Origin: Peronospora farinosa
Lineage: Eukaryota > Oomycota > Peronosporomycetes > Peronosporales > Peronosporaceae
Assembly (NCBI GenBank): GCA_947646735.1
Contig: CANTFK010000825.1
Coordinates: 1 to 64,000 of the forward strand
DNA length: 64,000 bases
Direction of reading: 5' to 3'
Shown: piece after piece, positions 18,722 to 29,400 of the stretch
How the letters are laid out: each line of letters opens with the position of its first letter
Position numbering within the stretch: the stretch's first letter is position 1
Made by a program: the position numbers and the translations under genes
Notes under the pieces: model-generated
Databases searched by the model: none
What the model was told of the DNA's origin: nothing
The model's input: the letters and a program-made list of their open reading frames with translations, nothing else

Positions 18722-20285
18722 TGGAAGAGCGGCTAAACAAATTTCGTTGAGTGGAGATCGCGATCCAAGTTATGTAGACCACACACCCAGGTTCGATCGC
18801 GACCCAAGACTGAGCGCGATCCGACTCAGAATCGCGATCCAAGACTGAGCGCGATCCGACTCAGAACCGCGATCCGACTCAGAACCGCGATCCGACTAAG
18901 AACCGCGATCCGAATCAGAAGCGCGATCCAAGGCTGAACGCGATCCAAGATTGTTCTCGATCCGACTAAGAACCGCGATCCGAATTAGAACCGCGATCCA
19001 AGAGTGAGCGCGATCCAAGGTAAACCGCGATCCGACTCAGAACCGCGATCCGGCTTAGAACCGCGATCCGACTAAGAACCGCGATCCAAGACTGAGCGCG
19101 ATCCGAATCAGAACCGCGATTCAAGGCTGAACGCGATCCAAGGCTGATCGCGATCCGACTAAGAACCGCGATCCGCCTCAGAACCGCGATCCAAGGTTGA
19201 ACGCGATCCAAGGCTGATCGCGATCCGACTAAGAACCGCGATCTGACTCAGAACCGCGATCCAAGACTGAGCGCGATCTAAGGGGTAAACCGCGATCCGA
19301 CTCAAAACCGCGATCCGACTCATAACCGCGATCCGACTAAGAACCGCGATCCGAATCAGAAGCGCGATCCAAGACTGAGCGCGATCTAAGATAAAACGCG
19401 ATCCGACTAAGAACCGCGATCCGCCTCAGAACCGCGATCCAAGGTATAGCGCGATCCGACTCAGAATCGCGATCCAACGTAGATCCGCGATCAGACCTAG
19501 ATCGCGACCCAACTCACAAGGATTACGCATTATGGATCGATTGCGATCCTGAGCTGATACGCGATCTGATTCAGATCGCGATCCAAGGATAAGGCAAGAT
19601 CGCGGATGGATCGGGATGGAAAAGGCAATTGGGGTGGACCACATATCGAGATCTGATTTTTTTTGAAAAGGTGACACGTGGTGATAGATCCTGGAATATA
19701 CAGATAGGCAGAATCGTAGGTTTTGGTATTTGATTGGTTAACATTAACAGAGTTCAATTTTACTTCTAATACACGTGTCGACTTCTCTTCCGGGCTGGAT
19801 TCTTTGGCCACCCGACGTCTCGAAGAAGCCTACACACTGCGCAAGTCATATCCCTGGATTGTTTGGCCAGAGATTGCAAGAACTCTCAACACAACTCAAC
19901 TGCGATCGGACGCAGATAAAACACGTAGGGCAAGGCGAAGCAAGTGCAGGACGGATCAAGTGGTCAGAAGGTTCTGCTCAAGTGGTCAGAAGATTCAAGC
20001 TTCGTTTTATTGGATAACCGTGATCGATTGGGAAGATCACACCAAGTACTCGGTTTATCTTGTGAAGATTTCCGCAAGATAACCAAACCCCCTATCCCTA
20101 ACCCAATTAGGATCAACATCGACTCAAGTCTACCGAGAAGAGAGCAACCCGCCCTACCGACGGGTACACAAGGTGAGGAAGGCTATACACACGGAATCGG
20201 GGTACCCGCTCCGTTAGTCGGTCGTCCGGGCGCCAGTGGAGAGTTGGGATCGCATCAGCAATTTTGCGAATCCCACTCCACCACA
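18720..20285 (+). repeat. 5' LTR of element B (type 1)
   Basis: TGTGGAAGAGCGGC ... CCACCACA, about 1.57 kb. Homologous in inverted orientation to 1851-3166. The second half (19640-20285) holds the conserved R/U5-like part with the block acacaaggtgaggaaggctatacac that is shared by LTR types 1, 2 and 3 in variant form. Confidence 0.85.
18755..19620. repeat. GATCGCG tandem array in the LTR of B
   Basis: More than 40 degenerate units of CGCGATCC(A/G)A joined by GACTCAGAAC, GACTAAGAAC, AGACTGAG or AGGCTGA. Longer than the homologous array at 2525-3135; the LTR length difference is explained by it. Confidence 0.85.
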
Positions 20286-23200
20286 ATGGTGCGCGTGCCC
20301 GGATCTTCTGGTGACTCGGGATTTCACCGTGAGTCCCTAAGAGAAGATGTAAAGGTCAAAATTGAACCTGGGATTGAAGCGTCAGCGGCAAAGGGATCAC
20401 CGCAGACGTGTGAAGAAAAAAGATCCCCGGATCATCAGCGTTTTGGGAGGGGCGCAGATGAAAGAAAACAAAAGAGGAAGATCAAGAGATTGATCTGGAA
20501 GAAAAACCTCTACCCCTTCCCCAGGTCCTTTCGAGGACCCCTGCGAATCGCGTTGCAAAACGCGATCCGCTGGATAAAAATCCTACGGTTAAAACCGAAG
20601 GAAATTTATCCAAAACCACTCCGAATTCGAAGAAGAAGAATTCGAAGCCATCTCGAGTGAAGATGAAGGCCTCTGAATCGGAACATGAGGATGCCATCAT
20701 GAAGCTGGCGCATGAGGAAGACAAGGCGAAAGGATGGCAACTGGATCAGCTGGAATGGTGTTTTCATTGGAAGGCGCTTAAAGATTTGTTGTCAAGCGAT
20801 CCAGTTTTAAAGATTTTGAAACCGAAGTTAATTGGATCGCTACGAGGACCAATTTCAGCTCCCATTCCGACACCAAACCAGTTGGAAGCGATCCGTCGGC
20901 TTATGGAGTTGCTCCAAAACGCTGGATTCACCGCTGGAGCTTTTGACGCACAGGTGCTGCTGGAATGCAATCATGATCGCGTGATCCAGGCAGGGCGATC
21001 TCTTTTTTCGAAGTTAGTTCCGCTAACTGGAGAATGCGATCCAGTAGACCAGGCGATCCAACCGATCGTAGATATTCCAAAAGGTTATCATACTGGATCG
21101 TCACAATATATGTCAGCGGAATCTGAAGGGGAGTCGGATACCTCGATCAACATTCAGCGAATGTCACTTGGACCGGCTGGTGCAGCACACATTCGTGAAC
21201 GACTTGTACCGAACAAGGCCGAAGTACAGTCGCCAACGACATCCGCAGCTGGAGATACGAATGTGACTGGATCAGGGCAGCTGCAGTCCTACTTTGAAGC
21301 TGCTATGAGGAAGTATGAACAGGATCAAGCTCGCATGATCGCTAGTCGATCCGCGATCTCCATAAATACCCCAAAAGTCTGCATTTCGGATGTGGACATG
21401 GAATCGGCCGGATCGCGTCAATAGCGATCCAATAATTACGATCCAGACGATTTGGGGCTGGAGGATCTACGACGGCCACAAGTTGCAAGTGCAGGCACTG
21501 TACCTAATGGTGGACTTGTCACCCAGCGAATTCGAATGTATGCGATCGCAGACCTGAAAGAATTCACAGGACGGGACAAGGACGAAGATCGGGCGAGAAG
21601 CTGGGTCAACAAGGCCAAGTCTGCATTCTTACGCGATCAAGCCCCGGACGATGTGTTAGAGTTAATATTTTAAAAATGTCTAGTTTTTGGTGACTTACTC
21701 ATGGGGCCGGCGCGAAATTGGTACATCCAGCTTAGCCGATCCACCCGGAATTCATGGAAGTCGTTGCTGGAAACCTTCATGATCCAATATTGTGGATATG
21801 GTATGTCTGTCGGGAGACAATATTACCATGCGAAGAAGCGATCTGATGAAACTCCATTGGAATATTTGTATCGGCTGAATGTAGCCTCGATCCGAGCAAA
21901 AATCCTCATTCGGGAAGGATCGCCTTCAATTCGCCGAGAACATGTGGACATTTCATTGGTACGCTCGACGATCGCGATCTGGCTAAGCAATTGACGTTGT
22001 TACGCCTTGGAGATGCCGACGATATGGAAGAGACTCTTCGAACATATCAACGCATGGAAGGGAGACAGTATCCGAGTGCAATGGGGTCAAGCAAATTTCG
22101 TCAGCGATATGCGTCGGCATCCACTCCGACACCCTCGAAACCAACTCGTGCCGTGAGAGCGATTCGTCTGGAAGGCAGTAGCAGCGAGTCAGACTCGAAT
22201 ATTAGTGGATCAGGTGCCGAAACAGATCGACGCAACCTTTGTGTGGCTACAGTACCGGATCGCGTGAAGAAATTCAATGATCAACGTGCTGGATCGGACC
22301 ATTTGGATCAAGATCGCAGTCCAGATCGCATGGGGAATCAGAAGGCTTGTACCCATTGTGGATCAAAGAAACATGATGATCGTGGATGTTGGAAGAGGCT
22401 AATGTGTCAGAAGTGTGGTCGCAAGGGACACCCTTCGGATAAGTGTTTTTACACCTGTTCCGCCTGCAGAGATGTTCATGAGAGTGGAAAGTGTCGGATG
22501 GAAGAATTCTACAACCTGATACGCAAGTGGTATGTTCCAACCAAGCATGCTGGAATGCTTCCGCCGAAGGCTGAAGAAATGTTAAACTACGACGCTCGCC
22601 AGGTTGGAATCTGGTACGAGCCGAGCGTTCTAGGCTCTGCATTTATGCATTTGAGGAAAGAAGATCGATAGATCAGGACGTTAACACTCAGATCGACCAG
22701 AATAATACATGTGAAGATTCAAATTTCTGCGTTCAATATCAAGCGTCGTAAGAGATGATGAATATGCCCGATCGCCTGCGAAAATGGAGCTCGGCTTATA
22801 ACCAGTTGAATCACGGGGTTATTGGGAATATCATACCCCAGGAAAATGGTTCAAGCAAGCCAAGCAACGGGCAAAATCAACAATGAAAAGGCGACTATGT
22901 TGTTTGATTCTGGAGCCGAAGTCTCGATCGTCGACACCACCTTTGCTCGTAAGGTAGGATGTGTCATTGACGAGGGTCAGAGGCAAGAATGTGTTGGGAT
23001 TGGTGAGAACACATACATGACGGACGGTCGTACAAGAATCAAGATCACGCTGAATGGATCATTAGTCTACTATTTCGATGCTTGGGTAGAAGATCAAGTA
23101 GGTCAAGACGCGATCCTAGGAATGGATTCTATGGTACCGGCTGGAATACGCCTGGATTTAGTAGATGGAACACTTTGTTTGCACGATGAGGTCAGGATAC

Positions 23201-23690
23201 TTCTGGGTGGACGAAGACCCCCGTATCGGGCTACTATACAAGCGATCACAATTCCGGATCAATTTGGGGTGATTCCCGTGGGTAAATCGACCGAAGTGAA
23301 GATCGGAGTTAGTCCTCCTAAGGCCAAGATCTGGGTGAGGCGTGATCCGAAATGGATGCCCACAGTGACTACGGGACCTGGTCAGATCAAGTACTTACAA
23401 CTGACTAATATCGGCGATCAAGAAGTGACTTTAAGTCATGGATCGTCATTAGGTTGGTGGATGGTCGCTGATATGATACCTCGGTCCCCAAAATATGTCA
23501 CGGTGGGATCGCGTCGGTATAACGAATGGCAGACATTAGCGTTCGAAGCGACAACGGATCGGGAAGAAGAACCACCGGAAGAATATACCGGACCGCTAGT
23601 GGATCATCCTTCGTACCCTACACCAAAGAGGATCTTAACACGCTCAGAGGAGGAAGCAGAAGAAAGGACTACGGAAACGGTGAAACTCAC
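20217..23690 (+). repeat. Right arm of the ~3.45-kb inverted repeat
   Basis: Reverse complement of 10357-13804, nearly identical through gag and most of the protease. An extra 18 bp at about 21652-21670 and two base changes near 23645 are the visible differences. Identity ends after ggtgaaactc, where the two proteases split into different spacers. Confidence 0.8.
20286..22671 (+). pseudogene. gag of element B (capsid and zinc knuckles), frameshifted
   Basis: Near-identical to the gag of A, including the ATG on the PBS (20286), the same two frameshifts and the same three cysteine knuckles (22348-22490: CTHCGSKKHDDRGC, CQKCGRKGHPSDKC, CSACRDVHESGKC). An 18-bp insertion (gtgttagagttaatattt region, about 21652) adds an in-frame TAA after RDQAPDD, so the capsid frame is split into 21452-21673 and 21701-21994. 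Sharing of inactivating lesions means the two gags derive from one already broken sequence or have been homogenised. Confidence 0.85.
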
Positions 23691-24611
23691 GACACGATCC
23701 AATGATGAATGCGATGCGATAAGAGGAATCGGTGGAAATAATGTAGAAGTCTGGTGATCGAAGATGAAAGTGAACAAGTAGCGCAATCTCCATGGGTGAT
23801 CAATGCGATCGGAGGGATGTCAAATGTCGATCACGCGCAAGGGCCGTGGGGTGAAGATAATTACACCCACAATAACTATACACAGAAATGTATGGAGCGC
23901 GATCCGACAATTAATGACCGCGATCTGGCTGATCTGGCAATCGATGACCCCGATCCGACAATTAATGACCGCGATCTGGCCGATCCGGTAGGTAATGACC
24001 GCGATCTGGCCGATCTGGATCGCGATGACCGAGGTCTGGTCGATCCGGTAGTTGATGACCGCGATCTGGTCGATCCGGTAGTTGAGGACCGCAATCTGGC
24101 CGATCCGGTAGTTGAGGACCGCAATCTGGCCGATCTGGATCGCGATCTGCTAGAACAAGAGCAAGCTAGTGATACTACGACTATCAACGACGAATGTAAT
24201 TTAGACGGAGGAAGTGTAAAGATGAAGCCTGAAGACTCGATGTATTATCACGAGAGTGGTGAATTGTATGCCGAAGACGTGGATCAGCATATGGCTGTCT
24301 TGCCTGAGATTGTGTCATCCACCGAAGAAGTTACGATTGATGATATCCAAGTGGGCGATCCGGGAGTTCCTCTAACCAAGGACCAAGAAGGTCTACGGCA
24401 ATTAATTTGGGCGAACCGACACTTACTCATCGGCAAAGGAAATGCGCTTCCTCCTGCAGCTCGAGGGGCAGTATGTGATATAGATGTTGGTGGAGCACAC
24501 CCGATCGCACAACGAGTACGACCGGTCGCTCCCAAATTTCGCGAGAAGTTAGCTGACCTAATCAAAGGATTACTATCAGCCAGGATTATCCAGCCGTCGA
24601 CATCACCATGA
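22822..24611 (+). pseudogene. Aspartic protease and spacer of element B, frameshifted
   Basis: Protease with MLFDSGAEVSIVD and QDAILGMDSM. After residue ~290 the sequence departs from A. The frame 22822-23757 closes and the continuation 23754-24611 is in another frame: an acidic spacer with about nine DDRDL(V/A)DPV units, then YYHESGELYAEDVDQHMAVL and the RT-proximal KGNALPPAARGAVCDIDVGG. A TGA (24609) replaces the Trp codon present in A. Confidence 0.85.
23890..24150 (+). repeat. Tandem repeat coding DDRDLxDP
   Basis: About nine units of 27-30 bp (gatgaccgcgatctggtcgatccggtagt and variants) encode DDRDLVDPVV. It stands at the same place as the DRDPAIID array of A but has a different unit. 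Confidence 0.85.
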
Positions 24612-25348
24612 GATTCGCCGATTGTGGTAATTATAAAAAAGAATGGTGTCGACATTCGTTTGTGTATTGACTATCGGCGGGTGAATTAGCTCACGAGATT
24701 GATGGTGTATCCGATGCCTCTGATTAGCGAATTATTGCAAGATATGGATAAAGCTATGTGGTATTGTTCGCTGGATATGGCGAGCGGATTTTGGGTCGTG
24801 GAAATGACCGAGCGAGCAAGGATGATTTCGGCTTTTATCACGCCGTCAGGTCTGTTCGAGTGGTTACGAATGCCGTTTGGGCTAAAAAACGCTCCGCAGA
24901 TTTACCAACGTCTAATTGATAATGCACGGTATGGATACCTCAAGATCGGTACGGATCCAAACGCAATTGCCACAGGATCACTCGACCCCACTGATACGGT
25001 AACGGGATCGCCAAAACTGGTTGATGTATTCACTGAAGGCGAACCGGATACTAGCCAGAAGCCATCTGTGCTCGGTCGAAGGTCATATATTGATGACATA
25101 CTGATTCTAGCAACATCGTGGGCCTCCTTATATGATAAGGTAAAGCGATTGTTAGAAGTATGCAATGAATGGAATTTGTCGATCAGTCTTGCTAAAAGGT
25201 TTTGGGGACGACGTAAGGTGGACTAACTGGGTCACCAAGTCTCACTTGCAGGAAAAGAAGCTCATCAAAAAAATTGGGATCGCTGGTGAATATTCCGTTC
25301 CCAAAAACGTTGCGATCGATGCAATCGTTTCTGGGAAGCTTGAATTAC
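24612..25348 (+). pseudogene. Reverse transcriptase of element B, 5' part
   Basis: Same frame as the preceding spacer apart from stops: TGA at 24609, TAG in IDYRRVN*LTR (~24687) and TAA in RRKVD*LGHQV (~25224). RT motifs are intact otherwise: KKNGVDIRLCIDYRRVN, LDMASGFWVVEM, PFGLKNAPQIYQRL and catalytic YIDD in RRSYIDDILILA. A frame change after LGHQVSLAG leads to the thumb, which is cut at GSLNY by the solo LTR and resumes at 28176. Confidence 0.85.
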
Positions 25349-28175
25349 TGTGGTGAAGTGCCAGGAGAATCGGGGCCCAGGGTACCAAGGACCCAGGGTA
25401 CCAGGGTACAGGGGCCTTAGGGTACAAGGGCCCAGGCCTAACAAGGTCCCAAGGTTCAATCAAGGGTCACCAGGGACAGGGTTTCTAGTCACCAGGGACC
25501 GAAGTACTAGTCACCAGGGACAGGGTTTTCAGTTACCGGGGACAGGGATACCAGTTACCGGGGACAGGGGTACCAGTCAACGGGGACAGGGGTACCAGTC
25601 ACCAGGGACAGGGGTACCAGTAGAGGTACCAGCTACCGGGGACAGGGGTACCAGTCACCGGGGACTGGGGTACCAGTCACCGGGGACAGGGGTACCAGTT
25701 ACCGGGGACAGGGGTACCAGTTACCGGGGACAGGGGTACCAGTCAACAGGGACAGGCTTACCAGTTACAGGAGACCGGTGGACCTCAGACAACAGGTGGA
25801 CCCCAGGCGACAGGTGGACCCCAGGTGACAGGTGGCCCCAGGCGACTGGTGGACCTCAGGCTACTGGTGGGCCCCATGTGACAGGTGGACCCAGATGACC
25901 GGTGGACCACAAGTGACCGGTGGACCCCAGAACAGGTAGACCCCGGGCGACAGGTGGACCCCAGGTAATAGGCGGACCCAAGGTGACCGGTATAACCAGG
26001 TGACCGGTGGACCCCAGACAACAGGTGAACCCCAGGTGACCGGTGGACGCCAGGCGACCGGTGGACTCCATGTTATAGAAAGTACAAGGCTTTCTTAAAG
26101 ATCTGAGCTGGTACAAGTCCTATGTCCCAAAAGAGCCAGTTGTTAGTCCACAAGTTGACACGTGGTGTCATCTAGAGCGAAAGGTTAGGGTTAGGCAAGA
26201 AAAGCATACAGAGAATAAGAAAAATAAACACACTCGAATTTGCATTACACGTGGCAGCTCCAAGCGCTTCTGTGGAGAAGTGCCAGAGAAATGGGGGGCC
26301 CTTCGTAGTTATTATAATAACTGGCGTGAAAGATCTCGGTCACTCTCTTGAATGAGTGACAGGGAGTGACCAGGGTCCCGAATTGGTCCAAGGCCCCGAG
26401 TTCGGAGAAGATACTAGGATGTCCTACACTACAGACCAAAGGACCAGTGCTGCTAGGACAGCTCAAGTTGACCCCAGGTAACAGGTGAGTCCCAGACAAC
26501 AGGTGGACCCAGGCGACCGGTGGACCCCAGGCAACAGGTTGACCCAGACAACATGTGGACCCAGGTGACCAGTGGACCTCAGGTGACAGGTTGACCCAGG
26601 TGACAGGTGGACTCCAGGTAACATGTGGACCCCAGGCAACATGTGGACCCCAGGTAACAGGGGCCCAGGGGTACCAGGATACCGGGGCCCAGGGGCCTAG
26701 GGGTGCCAGGGTACCGGGCAGGGTGCCGGGGCCCAGGGGCCCAGGGGCCTAAGGGTACAGGGACCCAGGGGTACAGGGGCCCAGGGGTACCGGGGTACCA
26801 GGGCCAATGTCCGAGGGTGCAGAACCGGTACACAGAATATCGAAGATTACAGAAAGTACAGGGTATCAAGGAGCCAGTCCTTCCTCCAAGAGTCGGCACG
26901 TGGCACTATCCAGATCAAAGGGTTAGGGTTAGGCAAGAAAAGCATACAAGGTATAAGGTAAATAAACACACTCGAATTTGCATTCCACGTGACAGCTTTA
27001 AGCGCCCCTCCTAAGCTTCTTCGTCGCTTCAACTATTCCGGGCGGGATACCCTTTGGACCCCGACGTCAGCAGGTTTTCGACGGCTCAAGCCACGCAAGT
27101 TAATCCTCAGGATAGTTGGCCTGAGGTGTAAGTAAGTGTTAGCACTCTACGACCCGCTACAGGAAGCGGTTTCCCTACGGGGAAGAACACAAAGGGGTCC
27201 AAGGACCAAGAACAGTCAGCCACCAAAGGGGTACATAGTACCAGGTGCATCGCTCTCGACTAAGTCGATTGAGCCCAAGAAACCCGGTCCCAAGTGAAGT
27301 ATATCCACTCGGGGACCACCAAGTCCAAATCTTATACAAAGACCAAGTTTAAGTCTTCTACGTGAACCGAGGAGCAAGACCAGCCAAGCCGACGGGTACA
27401 CAAGGTGAGACCCAAGGCCAACACGACACGGTATCGGGGTACCCCCTCCGTAAGCCGGCAGTCCGGTGCTGTGCGTGTTTGTGTATCTCTTACGTTGTTT
27501 GAGAATCCCCTCCACCACACTTCCTTCAAGCTTCTCCGTCACCTCACCTATCCCGGGCGGGATACCCTTTGACCCACCGACGTCAGGTGAGGTGACGGCT
27601 CAAGCAACGCAAGTTAAACCTCAGGATAGTTGGCCTGAGGTGTCAAGTTAGTGTCAAGACTCAAGTGCGAGCTTTTTTCGATCTATCCACCTGTACCGGG
27701 GAAGGGATTTATTTTGGCCCCCCGTTGAAGACAGACGTGTGGTAAGATTCAAGCTCGAACGAACCCCAGGAAGTATTTTGGCCTGTAAGTTCGTACCCAT
27801 TCTACGACCCGCTATAGGAAGCGGTTTCCCTACGGGGAAGAACACAAAGGGGTCCAAGGACCAAGAACAGTCAGCCACCGAAGGGGTACATAGTACCAGG
27901 TGCATCGCTCTCTACTAAGTCGATGAGCCCAAGAAACCCGGTCCCAAGTGAAGTATATCCACTCGGGGACCACCAAGTCCAAATCCTATACAAAGACCAA
28001 GTCTTTAAGTCTTCTGCGTCTAACGAGGAGCAAGACCAGCCAAGCCGACGGGTACACAAGGTGAGACCCAAGGTTGACGCGACACGGTATCGGGGTACCC
28101 CCTCCGTAAGTCGGCAGTCCGGCGCTGTGTGTGTTTGTGGCTCTCTCACGTTGTTTGAGAATCCACTCAACCACA
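25349..28175 (+). mobile_element. Solo LTR (type 3) inserted in the RT of B, carrying a nested solo LTR
   Basis: Begins TGTGGTGAAGTGCC and ends CAACCACA, flanked by a 4-bp duplication TTAC (25345-25348 and 28176-28179). Element A shows the empty site (gaattactatag). The outer LTR is 25349-26270 plus 27524-28175; the inner one is 26271-27519. The outer copy holds a long array based on GGTACCAGT(T/C)ACCGGGGACAGG (25365-25760) and then GGTGGACCCCAGGTGACA units. No coding content. Confidence 0.85.
26271..27519 (+). repeat. Inner solo LTR (type 3), nested in the outer one
   Basis: TGTGGAGAAGTGCCAGAG ... CCACCACA with a 4-bp duplication CTTC (26267-26270 and 27520-27523). Removing it rejoins ctccaagcgCTTCcttcaag of the outer LTR, which aligns with ctccaagcgcccctcctaag in the Z LTR. 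Contains its own array (26465-26815). Confidence 0.85.
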
Positions 28176-29036
28176 TTACTATAGTCGATTTGTCGAAGAC
28201 TTTGCGATTTATGCGTCAGTGCTATATGAATTACGGGAAGCAGATTTCCATGAAATCCGCTGTTCTCATAAGATGAATGCATTGGATTCGACTATCGCCA
28301 CCAGGAATGATTCAGATCAAAAGTTCGATATTGGGGACGATCCGGATCCAGAAGGACGGACTCGATGGGAAAAAGCGATGATCGCACTCATCATGTTGAA
28401 AGCCAAGATCGCTAATACCCCTATCCTCAAACACTTCGATCCAGATCGGCCTCCGGTAATTGTCGTATATGCGAGTAAATGGGCAGTTTCAGCAGCTTTG
28501 TTGCAGTAGTATGATGGTATATACTGGCCAGTTACGTTTACAAGCCGAACGCTGAAGCCTAATGAGATCAATTACGGAATGGTCGAGAAGGAGATACTAG
28601 CTTTACTTCGGATTTTGGATTTATGTTATTGCATGCTAGTCTCGCGAGAGATTAAAGCTCTTACGCGTTTCTCGACGATGGCCTGGTTGGTGCAATCCTC
28701 CGGTCTCAATGTCAGGCTAGGTAGGTGGGCCGCATTATTATCGACTTGGGCTTTGGAGATCAAGAAATGTGAAAAGGGCGAAGATGAAATACTTGGTGCC
28801 CTGGCTGCAAGTGTGACTCCCCGTGAAGAAGTCGACGAAGTGTTGATTGCGATCGCTCCCCGGAAACAGCCAAGGCAAACTCTAAGTATGCCACCGCCTA
28901 CGGTGGAAGAAGATGAAAGTCTCTTGGTCGTCAGTTTCGATGGATCGGCACGAACCAAGCGAAAGGGTGGATCATACAGTGCGATAATATGGAAACTTCC
29001 TGAGTGGACTATTGTGGCTGCTGCATCGTAATATGC
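28176..29036 (+). pseudogene. RT thumb and degenerate first RNase H of element B
   Basis: Continues from 25348: YAS-type connection region VIVVYASKWAVSAALLQ (a TAG follows at ~28507), then NEINYGMVEKEILALLRILD, TRFSTMAWLVQSSG and EILGALAASVTPREEVDEVL. As in A, the canonical TDAS and TDHS aspartates are replaced (VYAS, TRFS), so this RNase H is predicted inactive in both copies. The end begins the second RNase H (VVSFDGSARTKRKGG). Confidence 0.8.
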
Positions 29037-29400
29037 AACGGACTTAACAGTGAACGAAGCCGAATATCGGGGTTTACTATTAGGCTTTGATCTGTTGGAG
29101 AATCAGACTAGGGGACGAGTTATCATTTGTGGCGACTCCAAACTAGTGATTCGACAGATGCGGGGTGAAATCGATTGCAAAGCTCCGGGACTGCAGTTGT
29201 TGAGACAGAAGGCAATGGAGAAGCTTCGATCATGGCCGACCCATGAGTTTTTACATATGAAGCGCGACTGGAACCAAAGTGCAGATCGACTGGCGAGTAC
29301 TGCTTTACAGAAGGAACAAGGTGTGGTCATCACTTCGGAAGGAGATCGCCAAGATCTCATTACTCTTAATAGACTGGATGAGTTGTTGAAGTCGAAGCAG
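28910..29400 (+). pseudogene. Second (archaeal-type) RNase H of element B
   Basis: D-E-D-D set visible: SFDGSARTK, NEAEYRGLLLGFDLL, ICGDSKLVIRQM and WNQSADRLAST. One TAA near 29029 separates the first strand from the rest; otherwise the domain is intact and very close to that of A. Confidence 0.8.

Noticed and set aside
18755..19620. Similarity of GATCGCG arrays to the cyanobacterial HIP1 word GCGATCGC
   Set aside because: The repeated core is GATCGCG(ATC), a different palindrome, and the surrounding genes are eukaryotic retrotransposons.
19723..20082. Open frames in the R/U5 part of type 1 and 2 LTRs (MVFDWLTLTEFN...)
   Set aside because: The frame is shared between LTR copies only as long as DNA is conserved; it has stops and shifts between copies and no domain.
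25365..25760. Regular ~20-bp repeats resembling a CRISPR array
   Set aside because: No distinct spacers between repeats; units are contiguous and degenerate, lie inside an LTR, and the setting is eukaryotic.
25350..25898. 182-codon open frame across the solo LTR
   Set aside because: Pure translation of the tandem array; all frames are open because of repeat periodicity.
26185..26205. Telomere-like ggttagggttagg
   Set aside because: Only two units, present in every type 3 LTR at the same place (also near 17900 and 26925), so it is LTR sequence and not telomeric.
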